A stretch of DNA of 19,278 nucleotides from contig CAZNNN010000013.1 in assembly GCA_964574405.1 (NCBI GenBank), positions 1 through 19,278 on the forward strand, given 5' to 3'. Positions 5,453-13,406 of the stretch are shown one piece after another. Source of the stretch: JBBAAW01 sp964574405 (GTDB lineage: Bacteria; Patescibacteriota; WWE3; UBA101185; UBA10185). A program made the translations under genes and the position numbers. The notes beneath the pieces were generated by a model. It did not search any database, was not told the DNA's origin, and worked only from the letters and a program-made list of their open reading frames with translations. Each line of letters opens with the position of its first letter. Position 1 is the stretch's first letter.

Positions 5453-6778
5453 TTAAAATAGCTCAAAAATACGGTTAATTAGATAGAACGGGAGCAGTAT
5501 TACACTTTCCCGCATATCAAAATTAGCCTCCGAAACCTTAACTAAACCCGCGTTCTTAAACTCATTTTTAAAGCTCTGCAACGATCTTGCCTTACCGGTA
5601 CTGCCAGATTTAACTTCCACCGCCACCGCTCTACCCCCAATCTGCAGACAAAAGTCAACTTCCGCAATACCTTTATCCTTATCTCTAGACCAGTAATATA
5701 AATCCACAGGCTCGTAAAACTTATCGGAAGCTAAAATATTCTGTCCAACCACCTGCTCTGCCAACCTCCCTCTGTAAAGGTCGCCTAAATCTTTTAAATT
5801 GATAAAGCTCTCGTAAGTGTTTGCTGACATATTTACAAAGCCAACATCCAACCAAATTAGCTTTTTTGACCTTTTTTCTTTGGCAACAAAAGGCAGAGAA
5901 TTGACGCTTGTTGACCTGATCTGTCTTAATAGCATGACTTTTTCTAACAGATTAAAGGCGCCACTCATTTCCCTACTTCTAAACTCGGAGTCGGCAAAAT
6001 TTTCATATTTATACAACGCACCCGCATATGCAGGACCTGCGCTAATAATATGACTTAAATACTTGGCAGTTTCCGCGCTGGCATACCTGTAAACATCGTT
6101 TTCGTAAGTTACAGAAAGATTCCTTAAAGCTTTTTTACATTCTTCCAGATTCCCTGCTGTGGATACATAAGTACTTAAAATTTCTGGCATACCACCAAGC
6201 AAAGTATACTTTCTAAACAGGTCTATCAACAGCAAATGAATTCCTTGTGGCAGAGATTTTGGCTTTGCTAAATCTATATTGATCAAATGGTTTTTTAAGT
6301 CAGCCCTATCCAGGGCAGAAAGAAATTCAAAAAAAGTAAGTGGGTACATGTAGCCATACTCCACCCTACCAACAGGCATAGAAAGACCTTCCCGCTGGAT
6401 TTTTGCCTCCAATAAAGACCCTGCACAGATAACATGAACTTGTGGTTTATCCTCGTAAAAAAACCTTAAGAGCGACATTAGGCTGGGCGAATTTTGGATT
6501 TCGTCGATAAACAAAAGAGTTTCCGGTGCATCTATATCCTGTTTAAGACCCAATTTTACAACGGAACTAAAGGTTTCTAAACTGTCCACCGCACCAAAGA
6601 GCTTAAATGTATCCTTGTTTTCTAAATTTAAATGGACAAAGTTAGTGTAGTGCTTTTTGGCAAAATTATTAACCAAATAGGTTTTACCCACCTGACGAGC
6701 GCCCCTTATCACTAAAGGCTTTCTGGCAGGGTTTTTTTGCCAAACCGCAAGATAGTCTTCAAAGCGTCTAGTAAACAT
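5453..6778 (-). CDS. AAA ATPase with DUF4143-type C-terminal domain (third of three)
   Basis: This 441-residue AAA_14/DUF4143 ATPase has Walker A GARQVGKT (26-33), Walker B LLFIDEIQNS (88-97), CAGSLLEA (118-125), the family segment PVGRVEYGYMYPLTFFEFL (135-153), LLGGMPEI (193-200) and a nuclease-like C-terminal core with GIAEVDFCL (370-378) and AVEVKSG (386-392). All expected acidic and lysine residues are present. The ATG at 6778 follows a TAAAAT -10 by 6 nt, again a leaderless geometry. An imperfect palindrome covers the promoter. It is transcribed divergently from the RelA/SpoT-like gene with about 100 bp between the starts. A role in mobile-element or stress defence is sometimes suggested for such genes; nothing here proves it. 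Confidence 0.85.
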   Translation of the reverse strand: MFTRRFEDYLAVWQKNPARKPLVIRGARQVGKTYLVNNFAKKHYTNFVHLNLENKDTFKLFGAVDSLETFSSVVKLGLKQDIDAPETLLFIDEIQNSPSLMSLLRFFYEDKPQVHVICAGSLLEAKIQREGLSMPVGRVEYGYMYPLTFFEFLSALDRADLKNHLINIDLAKPKSLPQGIHLLLIDLFRKYTLLGGMPEILSTYVSTAGNLEECKKALRNLSVTYENDVYRYASAETAKYLSHIISAGPAYAGALYKYENFADSEFRSREMSGAFNLLEKVMLLRQIRSTSVNSLPFVAKEKRSKKLIWLDVGFVNMSANTYESFINLKDLGDLYRGRLAEQVVGQNILASDKFYEPVDLYYWSRDKDKGIAEVDFCLQIGGRAVAVEVKSGSTGKARSLQSFKNEFKNAGLVKVSEANFDMRESVILLPFYLINRIFELF

Positions 6779-6784
6779 ATCTGT

Positions 6785-6812
6785 ATTTTACTACATCTAA
6801 TGTAATAAGCAA
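6785..6812 (-). promoter_or_regulatory. Promoter of the third ATPase gene with overlapping palindrome
   Basis: On the minus strand TTGCTT at 6812-6807, 16 nt and TAAAAT at 6790-6785, 6 nt before the ATG. Between and overlapping the hexamers is an imperfect palindrome at 6788-6808: TTACTACAT, 3 nt, ATGTAATAA (8 of 9 positions match). A repressor bound there would occlude the promoter; autoregulation is inference. Confidence 0.5.
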
Positions 6813-6832
6813 GTACCATTTTGTTACATGTG

Positions 6833-6860
6833 TTGTACCAAATAGGTACATATCTATTAC
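6833..6860 (+). promoter_or_regulatory. Possible promoter of the RelA/SpoT-like gene
   Basis: TTGTAC at 6833-6838, 16 nt and TATTAC at 6855-6860 would start transcription near 6867, about 14 nt before the preferred ATG at 6881. If right, the longer reading frame from 6821 cannot be the start. Confidence 0.4.
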
Positions 6861-6880
6861 ACAGAGTGGGACATGATAAA

Positions 6881-8278
6881 ATGGCAGATATGAGCGATAT
6901 GGTGGAAAAGGCGCGGGAACTAGCTAAAAAACATCACGAAAAAGAGGTGCGGGCATCGGGTGAAACCTTATATCAACACCTAGATAAAGTGTATCAAAAA
7001 CTTATTGACGCAGGGATAAAAGATGAAAAAGTGCTAGCTGGCGCTTTGTTGCACCATCTGCCAAGGAGTCTTACCCAAGCTTTAACCACAATCAGAGACA
7101 CAGTTGATCCGGAGGTAGCCAAGCTGGTAGAGCTGTACCACAACTTAGCACAAAAGGACATTAAACAAGAGTCGCCAAAAAATTTTAACCACAACTACAT
7201 TGTGCAAACCTATATGAATTTAGCCGAGGATATGCGCGTTTTGGTAATTGCGCTTGCTAACCAGTGCCACAATATTGAAAGTGCCTTTACACTCCCACAA
7301 AAAGAACGGCTGGCGGTAGCAGAAAAAACGCTCTTTATTTACGCCACTATTGCTAAAATGCTGGGAATTAGTAGCTTTACCAAAACTTTGGAAAACGAAG
7401 CGTTTAAAATTATAAATCCCGGTATGTACACTAAAATTCAAAAAGCGGTGGACGCTAAATCTCACGAGTTAGAGTATTTCTTTAGCGAGTCGATACCTGT
7501 AATTAGAGAGTTACTTCAAGAAAACGGCATTGAAAGCCAAATTTCCAGCAGAATTAAACACATTTACAGTATTTATAGAAAATCCGAACGCTATACAGGC
7601 AGAGGGATAGAAGTTGGGGAAAATTTTGACTCAATTTACGATATTGGCGCTATGCGCATTGTTACCCAAAATGTTAAAGAAGTTTATACAGTAGAGGATA
7701 TTTTAAAGTCGTTATGGGATCAAATCCCCCACTTGCGTAACGATTATATTCAAAAACCCCGCCCCACGGGATATAGATCCTTACATAATACTTTTACAAT
7801 CGATCATAATTTAAATATTGAAGTACAAATTAGAACGCAAGAAATGCACGAGGAATCAGAGTACGGCTTGTGCAGTCACTTGTTCTATAAAATTGGGGAA
7901 AGGTTTAAAAAAGAATTAAGACATAACCCCCATTGGGTAAAAGATTTAAACTATTTTGAGTCTTATGATAAGGCGGGAATTAGGCACTTTGCTAACAATG
8001 TGTACGCATTTACTCCTAAAGGCGATATTGTGGAATTGCCAAAAGGGGCTAAAGCGGTGGATTTTGCGTATTATGTGCATACAGATATTGGTAACATGTG
8101 CGCGGGGGCAAAAATAAACGGTACTATTGCCAAAATTGACACTTTAATAAAAGACGGCGATGTAGTGGAAATTCTAGTGGACAAAAACAAGCACAAACCT
8201 AGTAGGGACTGGCTTCAACTGGTGGGAACTAAAAAAGCCAAATGGGAGATTTTAAAAGAACTTAGAAAAGATCGCTGA
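6881..8278 (+). CDS. Short RelA/SpoT homologue: (p)ppGpp synthetase with eroded hydrolase domain and TGS domain
   Basis: The (p)ppGpp synthetase transfers pyrophosphate from ATP to GTP or GDP in the stringent response. Residues are numbered from the ATG at 6881 (465 aa); the frame is open to 6821, but MADMSDMVEKAREL fits the family N-terminus and the promoter position. The HD-like domain (about 1-175) keeps the fold but not the metal site: ALLHHLPRS (55-63) stands where hydrolases have LLHD..ED, and LANQCHN (125-131) replaces LADRLHN. The synthetase domain looks active: RIKHIYSIYRK (224-234), YDIGAMR (253-259), GYRSLH (297-302), EVQIRT (314-319). The loop usually RxKD or ExDD reads HLRND (284-288). 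A TGS domain follows (about 373-434). The zinc-finger and ACT domains of full-length Rel (about 730 aa) are absent. It is probably synthetase-only. Confidence 0.9.
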   Translation: MADMSDMVEKARELAKKHHEKEVRASGETLYQHLDKVYQKLIDAGIKDEKVLAGALLHHLPRSLTQALTTIRDTVDPEVAKLVELYHNLAQKDIKQESPKNFNHNYIVQTYMNLAEDMRVLVIALANQCHNIESAFTLPQKERLAVAEKTLFIYATIAKMLGISSFTKTLENEAFKIINPGMYTKIQKAVDAKSHELEYFFSESIPVIRELLQENGIESQISSRIKHIYSIYRKSERYTGRGIEVGENFDSIYDIGAMRIVTQNVKEVYTVEDILKSLWDQIPHLRNDYIQKPRPTGYRSLHNTFTIDHNLNIEVQIRTQEMHEESEYGLCSHLFYKIGERFKKELRHNPHWVKDLNYFESYDKAGIRHFANNVYAFTPKGDIVELPKGAKAVDFAYYVHTDIGNMCAGAKINGTIAKIDTLIKDGDVVEILVDKNKHKPSRDWLQLVGTKKAKWEILKELRKDR

Positions 8279-8380
8279 CAGCATAAAAAGTCAACAATGT
8301 GCTGATACAACAACTGGAACACAAGCAATTAGCAACCTTGATAGCTTGCATCGGTAAGTGGTAGCGTGTAAATTACAATA

Positions 8381-8468
8381 AGATCGCCCTCTTCCTTCTG
8401 CTCAGAAGTTAAGGGCTTTTGTCCCCTGCTAGGTGTCGGTTATTCGCCCCGCGCGGGGGCGTTTTTTT
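8381..8468 (+). ncRNA. Candidate small RNA or structured 3' region downstream of the RelA/SpoT-like gene
   Basis: A possible promoter (TTGCAT at 8346-8351, 17 nt, TAAATT at 8369-8374) precedes a stretch that folds into two hairpins: GCCCT...AGGGC with an inner TTCT/AGAA pair (about 8386-8416), and the strong terminator hairpin at 8445-8461. The predicted RNA is close to 88 nt. No known family is recognised. It may equally be just the 3' untranslated region of the preceding gene. Confidence 0.3.
8445..8468 (+). terminator. Strong rho-independent terminator
   Basis: CGCCCC, a GCGCG loop and GGGGCG are followed by seven T. It ends plus-strand transcription from the RelA/SpoT-like gene. The convergent radA gene stops 5 nt beyond it; on the minus strand the hairpin is not followed by a T tract. 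Confidence 0.85.
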
Positions 8469-8472
8469 CCTT

Positions 8473-9831
8473 TTAGAGAAGTTGTTTGATGTAATCAAAT
8501 ACAAATTTGGGCACAAAGTCAGCCTTATAGCCTAATCGCTTGGCTTCTTGTGTGCGTTTTTGAGCATGCGGGACAGCCCGCACCTCCCCCATAAGTCCAA
8601 CCTCACCAAATACAGCTGTACCCTGCTTTAATGGTTTTTCTAAAATGGACGAGGCTACCGCAAGACAAACGGCAAGATCGGAAGCGCTATCGTTTACTTT
8701 AAAACCCCCGGCAATATTTAAATAAATGTCGTATTGATAGCATGGGATTTTGCACCGCTTTTCTAATACCGCTAGTAGTACCTGCAACCTATTTAAATTA
8801 AAGCCACTGGCGGTGCGCTTTGGATACCCAAAATTGGTTTTAACAGATAGCGCTTGGATTTCATAGAGAATTGGTCTAAATCCCTCCATAGCAACTGCAA
8901 TGCAAGACCCTATCATACTTGCGTTATCTTTGCTAACAAACAATTCGCTAGGATTGGTAACTTCCTTAATACCATTTTCCACCATCTCAAACATCCCCAC
9001 CTCAGAAACTGCCCCAAATCGGTTTTTAGTGGTGCGCAAAATCCTGTATAGGTGTTGAGAATCACCTTCCATGTATAAAACCGTGTCAACTATGTGTTCC
9101 AACACCTTTGGCCCTGCAATCTCGCCCTCTTTGGTAACATGCCCTACCAGAATAACGCAGAGATTCATGTTCTTGGCTACCCTCACCAATCTTTGAGAGC
9201 ATTCTTTAATTTGGGCAACAGATCCGGCACTTGATACAAGATCTTTAGTGTATAGAGTTTGAATGGAATCAATCACGAGAAGATCATATTTGCACTTTTG
9301 ACCATTTTGGGTGTTTTCGGAGTTTGAGTACAATACTTGTTCAACAACATCAACATCGGTTTCCTGCAGAGCATTCAGGTTATCGCCAGCATAGCCCATT
9401 CTTGTGGCTCTAAGTTTAATTTGTGCTGGACTCTCTTCACCGCACATATATAAAATGCTTTTAGTATGCAAGCTTTTACATACTTGAGTAATTAAAGTAC
9501 TCTTTCCTATCCCCGGCTCACCTGCTAAAAGAACTGCTTGCCCTGGAACAAATCCCCCACCCAAAACTCTATCAAACTCCCCTACTCCCGTTAAAATTCT
9601 TTGGGTATCGCTAATCTTAACTTTGTCTAAAGTCTCTACTTTAACCGACGCTGTAAAACCAGCGCTGACACCATCGTTGCTCGCCTTTTTCCCACTCGCC
9701 TTGTTCCCGCCCGATCTGTCCAAAGTTTCAACTAAAGTGTTCCATTCTCCGCACTTAGGACATTGCCCCGCCCAATTAGTAACCTGCCCAGAACAACTCT
9801 GACAAATATAAACGGTTTTTAAGTTTTTCAT
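8473..9831 (-). CDS. radA: DNA repair protein RadA
   Basis: RadA is a RecA-like, hexameric branch-migration helicase active in recombination and repair. The 452 residues match the family length. Visible in order: a C4 zinc finger with C10, C13, C24 and C27 (YICQSCSGQ, QCPKCGEW), Walker A GEPGIGKS (104-111), Walker B LLVIDS (184-189), the RadA signature KNRFG (269-273), and a Lon-protease-like C-terminal domain (about 320-450) including GEVGLMGEVRAVPHAQKR (409-426). The ATG at 9831 overlaps the clpC stop as ATGA, so translation is probably coupled. It is the last gene of the S1-clpC-radA unit. clpC-radA adjacency also occurs in Firmicutes. No key residue is missing. Confidence 0.97.
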   Translation of the reverse strand: MKNLKTVYICQSCSGQVTNWAGQCPKCGEWNTLVETLDRSGGNKASGKKASNDGVSAGFTASVKVETLDKVKISDTQRILTGVGEFDRVLGGGFVPGQAVLLAGEPGIGKSTLITQVCKSLHTKSILYMCGEESPAQIKLRATRMGYAGDNLNALQETDVDVVEQVLYSNSENTQNGQKCKYDLLVIDSIQTLYTKDLVSSAGSVAQIKECSQRLVRVAKNMNLCVILVGHVTKEGEIAGPKVLEHIVDTVLYMEGDSQHLYRILRTTKNRFGAVSEVGMFEMVENGIKEVTNPSELFVSKDNASMIGSCIAVAMEGFRPILYEIQALSVKTNFGYPKRTASGFNLNRLQVLLAVLEKRCKIPCYQYDIYLNIAGGFKVNDSASDLAVCLAVASSILEKPLKQGTAVFGEVGLMGEVRAVPHAQKRTQEAKRLGYKADFVPKFVFDYIKQLL

Positions 9832-12116
9832 TGCAACACCTCCAAAACCCCTTCTGGGGACAATTTTACCTTGATTATTTTTCTCGTACTAGAGCCCCGC
9901 ATCAAAAAGCCGGCGATTTTATCTAAAAGCTCCTTTTCCACGGTTCTTCGCAAAGATCTAGCCCCAAATTCCATAGAAAACCCCTTTTCCAACAAAAACT
10001 CTTTAACTCCCCTCCCAAGCTCCAGTGTTAAGTCTTTATCTGCCAAGCTTTTTTTAACCTCGTCTACCAAAATATCCAAAATCCTAATAGAATCCTTTTT
10101 CTCCAACTGTTTAAAGGTGATAACTTCATCGAATCTATTTAACAGCTCTGGTTTTAGAAAAGCTTTAGCACTCTGCTGAACGCGTTCTTCAATCTCTTTT
10201 TGTGACTTTATAGAGCCACCGTAACCTATATCTCGCTTATGAATGCTTTCTGTACCCAGATTACTGGTTAATATTACTACGGCGTGAGAAAAGCTAAAAG
10301 TATCCCCCCGCATGTCGCACAACTCGCCTTCCTCCATAATCTGCAAAAGAATATTTAAAATATCGGGATGAGCTTTTTCTATTTCGTCAAACAATACCAC
10401 ACTTTGGGGCTTCCGGCTTATTTTAGATGTTAACTCCCCTCCGTCGTTGTAACCAAGATAGCCTGGAGGCGCTCCCACCAGCCGTGCTACGGTGTGCTTT
10501 TCCCCAAAGTCGCTCATATCCAACCTGATTAAAGCGTCGTCACCAAAAGCTTCTTGAGCCAACACTTTAGCAAGCTCTGTTTTTCCAACACCTGTGGGAC
10601 CTAGAAACAAAAAGTTCCCCACGGGTTTATGCTTGGGACGCAAACCCATTTGGGATCTCACTAACGCCTGTGTTACAACCCCCACTGCCCTATCCTGTCC
10701 TACAATTTTTTGCTTAATGTGCCTATCTAAATCCGCTAAGGTCTTTGTACCAATTTTATACTCTTTTTGCTCCTCCTCCTTGTATTCGTTAAGCACTTTA
10801 TCTATATCTTTTGCTGTAAGCGTGTGCAGATCTTTACCGGAAGCTAGAGTTACCCCGTTTAGCTTATCTTCTAGCTTATATAGCACCTTTGCCAAACGCG
10901 TAGCTTTATCGTAATTTTTATCAAAAAAAGCCTGGTCTACATCCAAACTTGCCTTAATGTGTTTGGCAACCAGCGCTCTCAAGTCCGCTGGAACCTTGGT
11001 ATCTTCATAAGATGCTAGGGAGCAAGCTCTGTCTAAAAGCTCCACTGCTTTTTGCGGAAAAACTTCAGCCTTAACTTCTGTTTTAGCCTTCTTATACGCG
11101 TAACTCACCGCCTCTTTAGGAATTTTGAGCAAAAAGTAACCTGCCAATTTGCGGGCTTCCATGTGTAAAATCTCCATAGTAATTTTTTGGGCCGGCTCTT
11201 TGATATCTAGCGCGGTAAAACCCCAAAAAAGCTCCTCCTGCAGGCTAAAATCGCCGTTGGCGGACTCGTCGTCCAAACAAATAATAAGTTTACAGTTTAC
11301 TCTGTTTAAGCTTTCTACTAAATTTTTAAAAACCGCTCCAGCACTAGAAGTGGCAGAAAGGTTTATAAACATGGAGGGCATGCTTTTTATTACTAAAATA
11401 CTTCTACCCAACATTCTTGCCTCTGATGCCAAATTTCTTATGGCTATGTCAAAAGTCTCTGTATTTGCCGGAAGGTTGGTAACAAAGGCTTGCAAGTTAA
11501 AATCCAGCATGTAAGTTCCTGCAAAAAAAATGGGGGTGTCCATTAAGCTGATTCTTCTAGCCATAACTTCTATAAGTGACTTTTTCCCCACACCCCGAGG
11601 ACCAGTGAGTAATACATTGGAATTATTTCTTTGAAGTAATATTTTGAACATTTTGTGAACTTCTTCTCGCTCCACAAAACGGTCTTTTGGGTAAAACATG
11701 TACCTTTTTGTTAAATCGATGGCGTAGGTGTTTAAAATATTTGGTTTTACCGAGTCGCTTACATTTTTAAGCAGTAACGGCAAGGAATTTAGCCTTTCCA
11801 CTTCCATACTTATTTCCTCCAGCCCACCAAACCCAGCTTTGGTTAACCCAGCCAACAGCAAATGTTCCGTTCCCACATAAGTGTGCCCCATCCTAATAGC
11901 GGTGTAAAAAGCTTCTTCTACTAACTGATTAAGGGGTATGTATTTGTCTTGTTTTAGATTTTGTAAAAACCCACGCGATTCCAGAACGCGTTTACCCATA
12001 CCGCCAGCGGTAACAATTTTGGTAAGTAGATCAACTAGGCTAATCTCGCTAACATCGCCAAAGGAACTTAAAATAATTTTGGCTCGTGCATCTATTCGAG
12101 TAAGAAAAGTATTCAT
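9828..12116 (-). CDS. clpC: ClpC/ClpA-type AAA+ unfoldase with degenerate first ATPase ring
   Basis: This 762-residue Hsp100 unfoldase would deliver proteins to ClpP. A reduced Clp-N region is seen at about 60-95 (AIRMGHTYVGTEHLLLAGL). In the first AAA+ domain the P-loop reads GPRGVGKKS (172-180), with Lys at the Mg-binding Thr/Ser position. The Walker B site reads SILVIKSM (239-246) instead of FIDE, and the usual arginine region is not recognisable, so this ring probably does not hydrolyse ATP. The second domain is intact: GPTGVGKT (506-513), VVLFDE (573-578), sensor-1 TSNLG (617-621), the arginine finger in PELLNRF (656-662) and sensor-2 GARSLRR (718-724). IGYGG (630-634) sits where ClpP-binding loops carry (I/L/V)G(F/L/Y), supporting ClpP partnership. 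The start overlaps the upstream stop as TAATG. ClpB is less likely because there is no long middle domain. Confidence 0.9.
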   Translation of the reverse strand: MNTFLTRIDARAKIILSSFGDVSEISLVDLLTKIVTAGGMGKRVLESRGFLQNLKQDKYIPLNQLVEEAFYTAIRMGHTYVGTEHLLLAGLTKAGFGGLEEISMEVERLNSLPLLLKNVSDSVKPNILNTYAIDLTKRYMFYPKDRFVEREEVHKMFKILLQRNNSNVLLTGPRGVGKKSLIEVMARRISLMDTPIFFAGTYMLDFNLQAFVTNLPANTETFDIAIRNLASEARMLGRSILVIKSMPSMFINLSATSSAGAVFKNLVESLNRVNCKLIICLDDESANGDFSLQEELFWGFTALDIKEPAQKITMEILHMEARKLAGYFLLKIPKEAVSYAYKKAKTEVKAEVFPQKAVELLDRACSLASYEDTKVPADLRALVAKHIKASLDVDQAFFDKNYDKATRLAKVLYKLEDKLNGVTLASGKDLHTLTAKDIDKVLNEYKEEEQKEYKIGTKTLADLDRHIKQKIVGQDRAVGVVTQALVRSQMGLRPKHKPVGNFLFLGPTGVGKTELAKVLAQEAFGDDALIRLDMSDFGEKHTVARLVGAPPGYLGYNDGGELTSKISRKPQSVVLFDEIEKAHPDILNILLQIMEEGELCDMRGDTFSFSHAVVILTSNLGTESIHKRDIGYGGSIKSQKEIEERVQQSAKAFLKPELLNRFDEVITFKQLEKKDSIRILDILVDEVKKSLADKDLTLELGRGVKEFLLEKGFSMEFGARSLRRTVEKELLDKIAGFLMRGSSTRKIIKVKLSPEGVLEVLQ

Positions 12117-13228
12117 TAGACTTGTGCAGGTTGTTCTTCTTTAAGACTTAAGGAAAGCTTTTGATTTTCCGGCTCAATGCCAATAATTCTAGCCTCTACC
12201 TCTTGACCTACTTGCAAAGGTCCGGTGGCTTGACTTATGTGCAAAAGCCCGTCCAACCCTTTTTCCACATTAATAAAGGCACCAAACGGTACAATTTTAC
12301 TAACCACACCCTTAACCTTTTGACCTACTTTAAAGCGGTTGTTAATACCCTCCCAAGGATTAGTGGTTAACCGTTTAATGCTTAGCGCTAAACGCTTGGA
12401 ACCTTTGTCCACGCCCATTACTTTAACGGTAACTTTTGAACCCACGGTATAGTAAACGGATGGATTTGACACCTTTTCCCATGCAATTTCAGAAATATGC
12501 ACCAAGCCTTCTATGCCGTCAAGATCCACAAAAACACCAAAGGCCATAACACCGGTAACAACGCCTTCTACCGTGTCGCCCTCCTTTACCTCACCTAATC
12601 TCTTGGTACGCGCTTCCTCGCTGTAATGCTCTAAAGCCTTCTTCTCCGACAAAATAAGTCGATTTTTTTCTTTGTCGTACTCAATAACTCTAATTTTTAA
12701 AAGTTTACCGGAGAGAACTTTAAGCGACTCGCGAATCTCTGCCTCACTACCGTGGGCAAATTTAGCAACATCGTTGGTAAAATGTACTCGATCCAGGTGC
12801 GAGAGAGGAACAAACCCGCGCATGCCCATAAATTCCACTAAAAGTCCGCCTTTGTTGTACTCAATTACTTGGGCTTCGCCGTCTATACCTTGGCTATACA
12901 TTTTTTCTATATCGCGCCATTTTCTTTCTCGTTCTGCCCTTTTTAGCGACAAAACAGTATAACCTTGTTCGCTTTCTGACTGGATAACCTGTGCCACTAA
13001 AGTATCTCCGGGCTTAAGATCCGCAAGGCTAGCTTTAAATTCACCGAATTCCTCACGAGTAATAACTCCTTCTGATTTGGCTCCGATATCAAGTAAAATT
13101 TCGTTCTCACGAATAGCTACGATGGAGCCTTCTACTACATCCCCCACCATAAACTTTTTAAGCGTGGGAGAATTGCCCATTAGTTTTGCCATTGACGATT
13201 CTTTTTTTAAGACCTTTTTTGCCTTCAT
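12116..13228 (-). CDS. rpsA: Ribosomal protein S1-like, four S1 (OB-fold) domains
   Basis: An S1-domain RNA-binding protein, probably the ribosomal protein S1 of this lineage, which helps recruit mRNA to the 30S subunit. Four S1 repeats are visible (residues counted from the start at 13228, about 370 aa): about 24-97 (VGDVVEGSIVAIRENEILLD), 112-188 (DGEAQVIEYNKGGLLVEF), 204-277 (EGDTVEGVVTGVMAFGVFVD), and 287-360 (VGQKVKGVVSKIVPFGAFIN). Repeats 3 and 4 carry the classic GVFVDL..GLVHISE type motif. The frame is open to 13321, but that extension overlaps poor sequence; MKAKKVLKKES (13228) or MAKLMGNSP (13192) are likelier starts, and neither has a Shine-Dalgarno sequence. Length suits short four-domain S1 forms rather than the six-domain E. 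coli protein. Its stop overlaps the clpC ATG. Confidence 0.88.
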   Translation of the reverse strand: MKAKKVLKKESSMAKLMGNSPTLKKFMVGDVVEGSIVAIRENEILLDIGAKSEGVITREEFGEFKASLADLKPGDTLVAQVIQSESEQGYTVLSLKRAERERKWRDIEKMYSQGIDGEAQVIEYNKGGLLVEFMGMRGFVPLSHLDRVHFTNDVAKFAHGSEAEIRESLKVLSGKLLKIRVIEYDKEKNRLILSEKKALEHYSEEARTKRLGEVKEGDTVEGVVTGVMAFGVFVDLDGIEGLVHISEIAWEKVSNPSVYYTVGSKVTVKVMGVDKGSKRLALSIKRLTTNPWEGINNRFKVGQKVKGVVSKIVPFGAFINVEKGLDGLLHISQATGPLQVGQEVEARIIGIEPENQKLSLSLKEEQPAQV

Positions 13229-13330
13229 ATATCTGTTAAGGGTGTGGTATAGCTCGCATCGAGTCCAACGAAAACACGCTTCGCGGAGTTTTCTTATGGA
13301 CATCAAACGCGAGCCACCCAATTATTTTAC

Positions 13331-13406
13331 ACCCAAGATCCCGGCGACGACTATTAGATCCGCAGGAGCGGAGGTCTAGCCTTGTACCCAAGATCCCGGC
13401 GACGAC
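13331..13406. repeat. Duplicated 3' end of the 5S rRNA gene (21-bp direct repeat)
   Basis: ACCCAAGATCCCGGCGACGAC is split here for length: ACCCAAGATCCC then GGCGACGAC. It occurs at 13386-13406, inside and just past the 3' end of the 5S gene, and again at 13331-13351. The 34 bp between them include a TCCGC-AGGA-GCGGA hairpin (13359-13372). The arrangement resembles a target-site duplication or attachment-site pair around a tiny insertion, or a slipped duplication. Confidence 0.8.

Noticed and set aside
6821..6880. Upstream ATG at 6821 for the RelA/SpoT-like gene
   Set aside because: The extra 20 residues do not resemble the family N-terminus and overlap the predicted promoter.
13229..13321. 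Extended N-terminus of the S1-like protein from 13321
   Set aside because: The extension has no S1 similarity and no ribosome site; the frame is open only by chance in the rRNA-proximal spacer.
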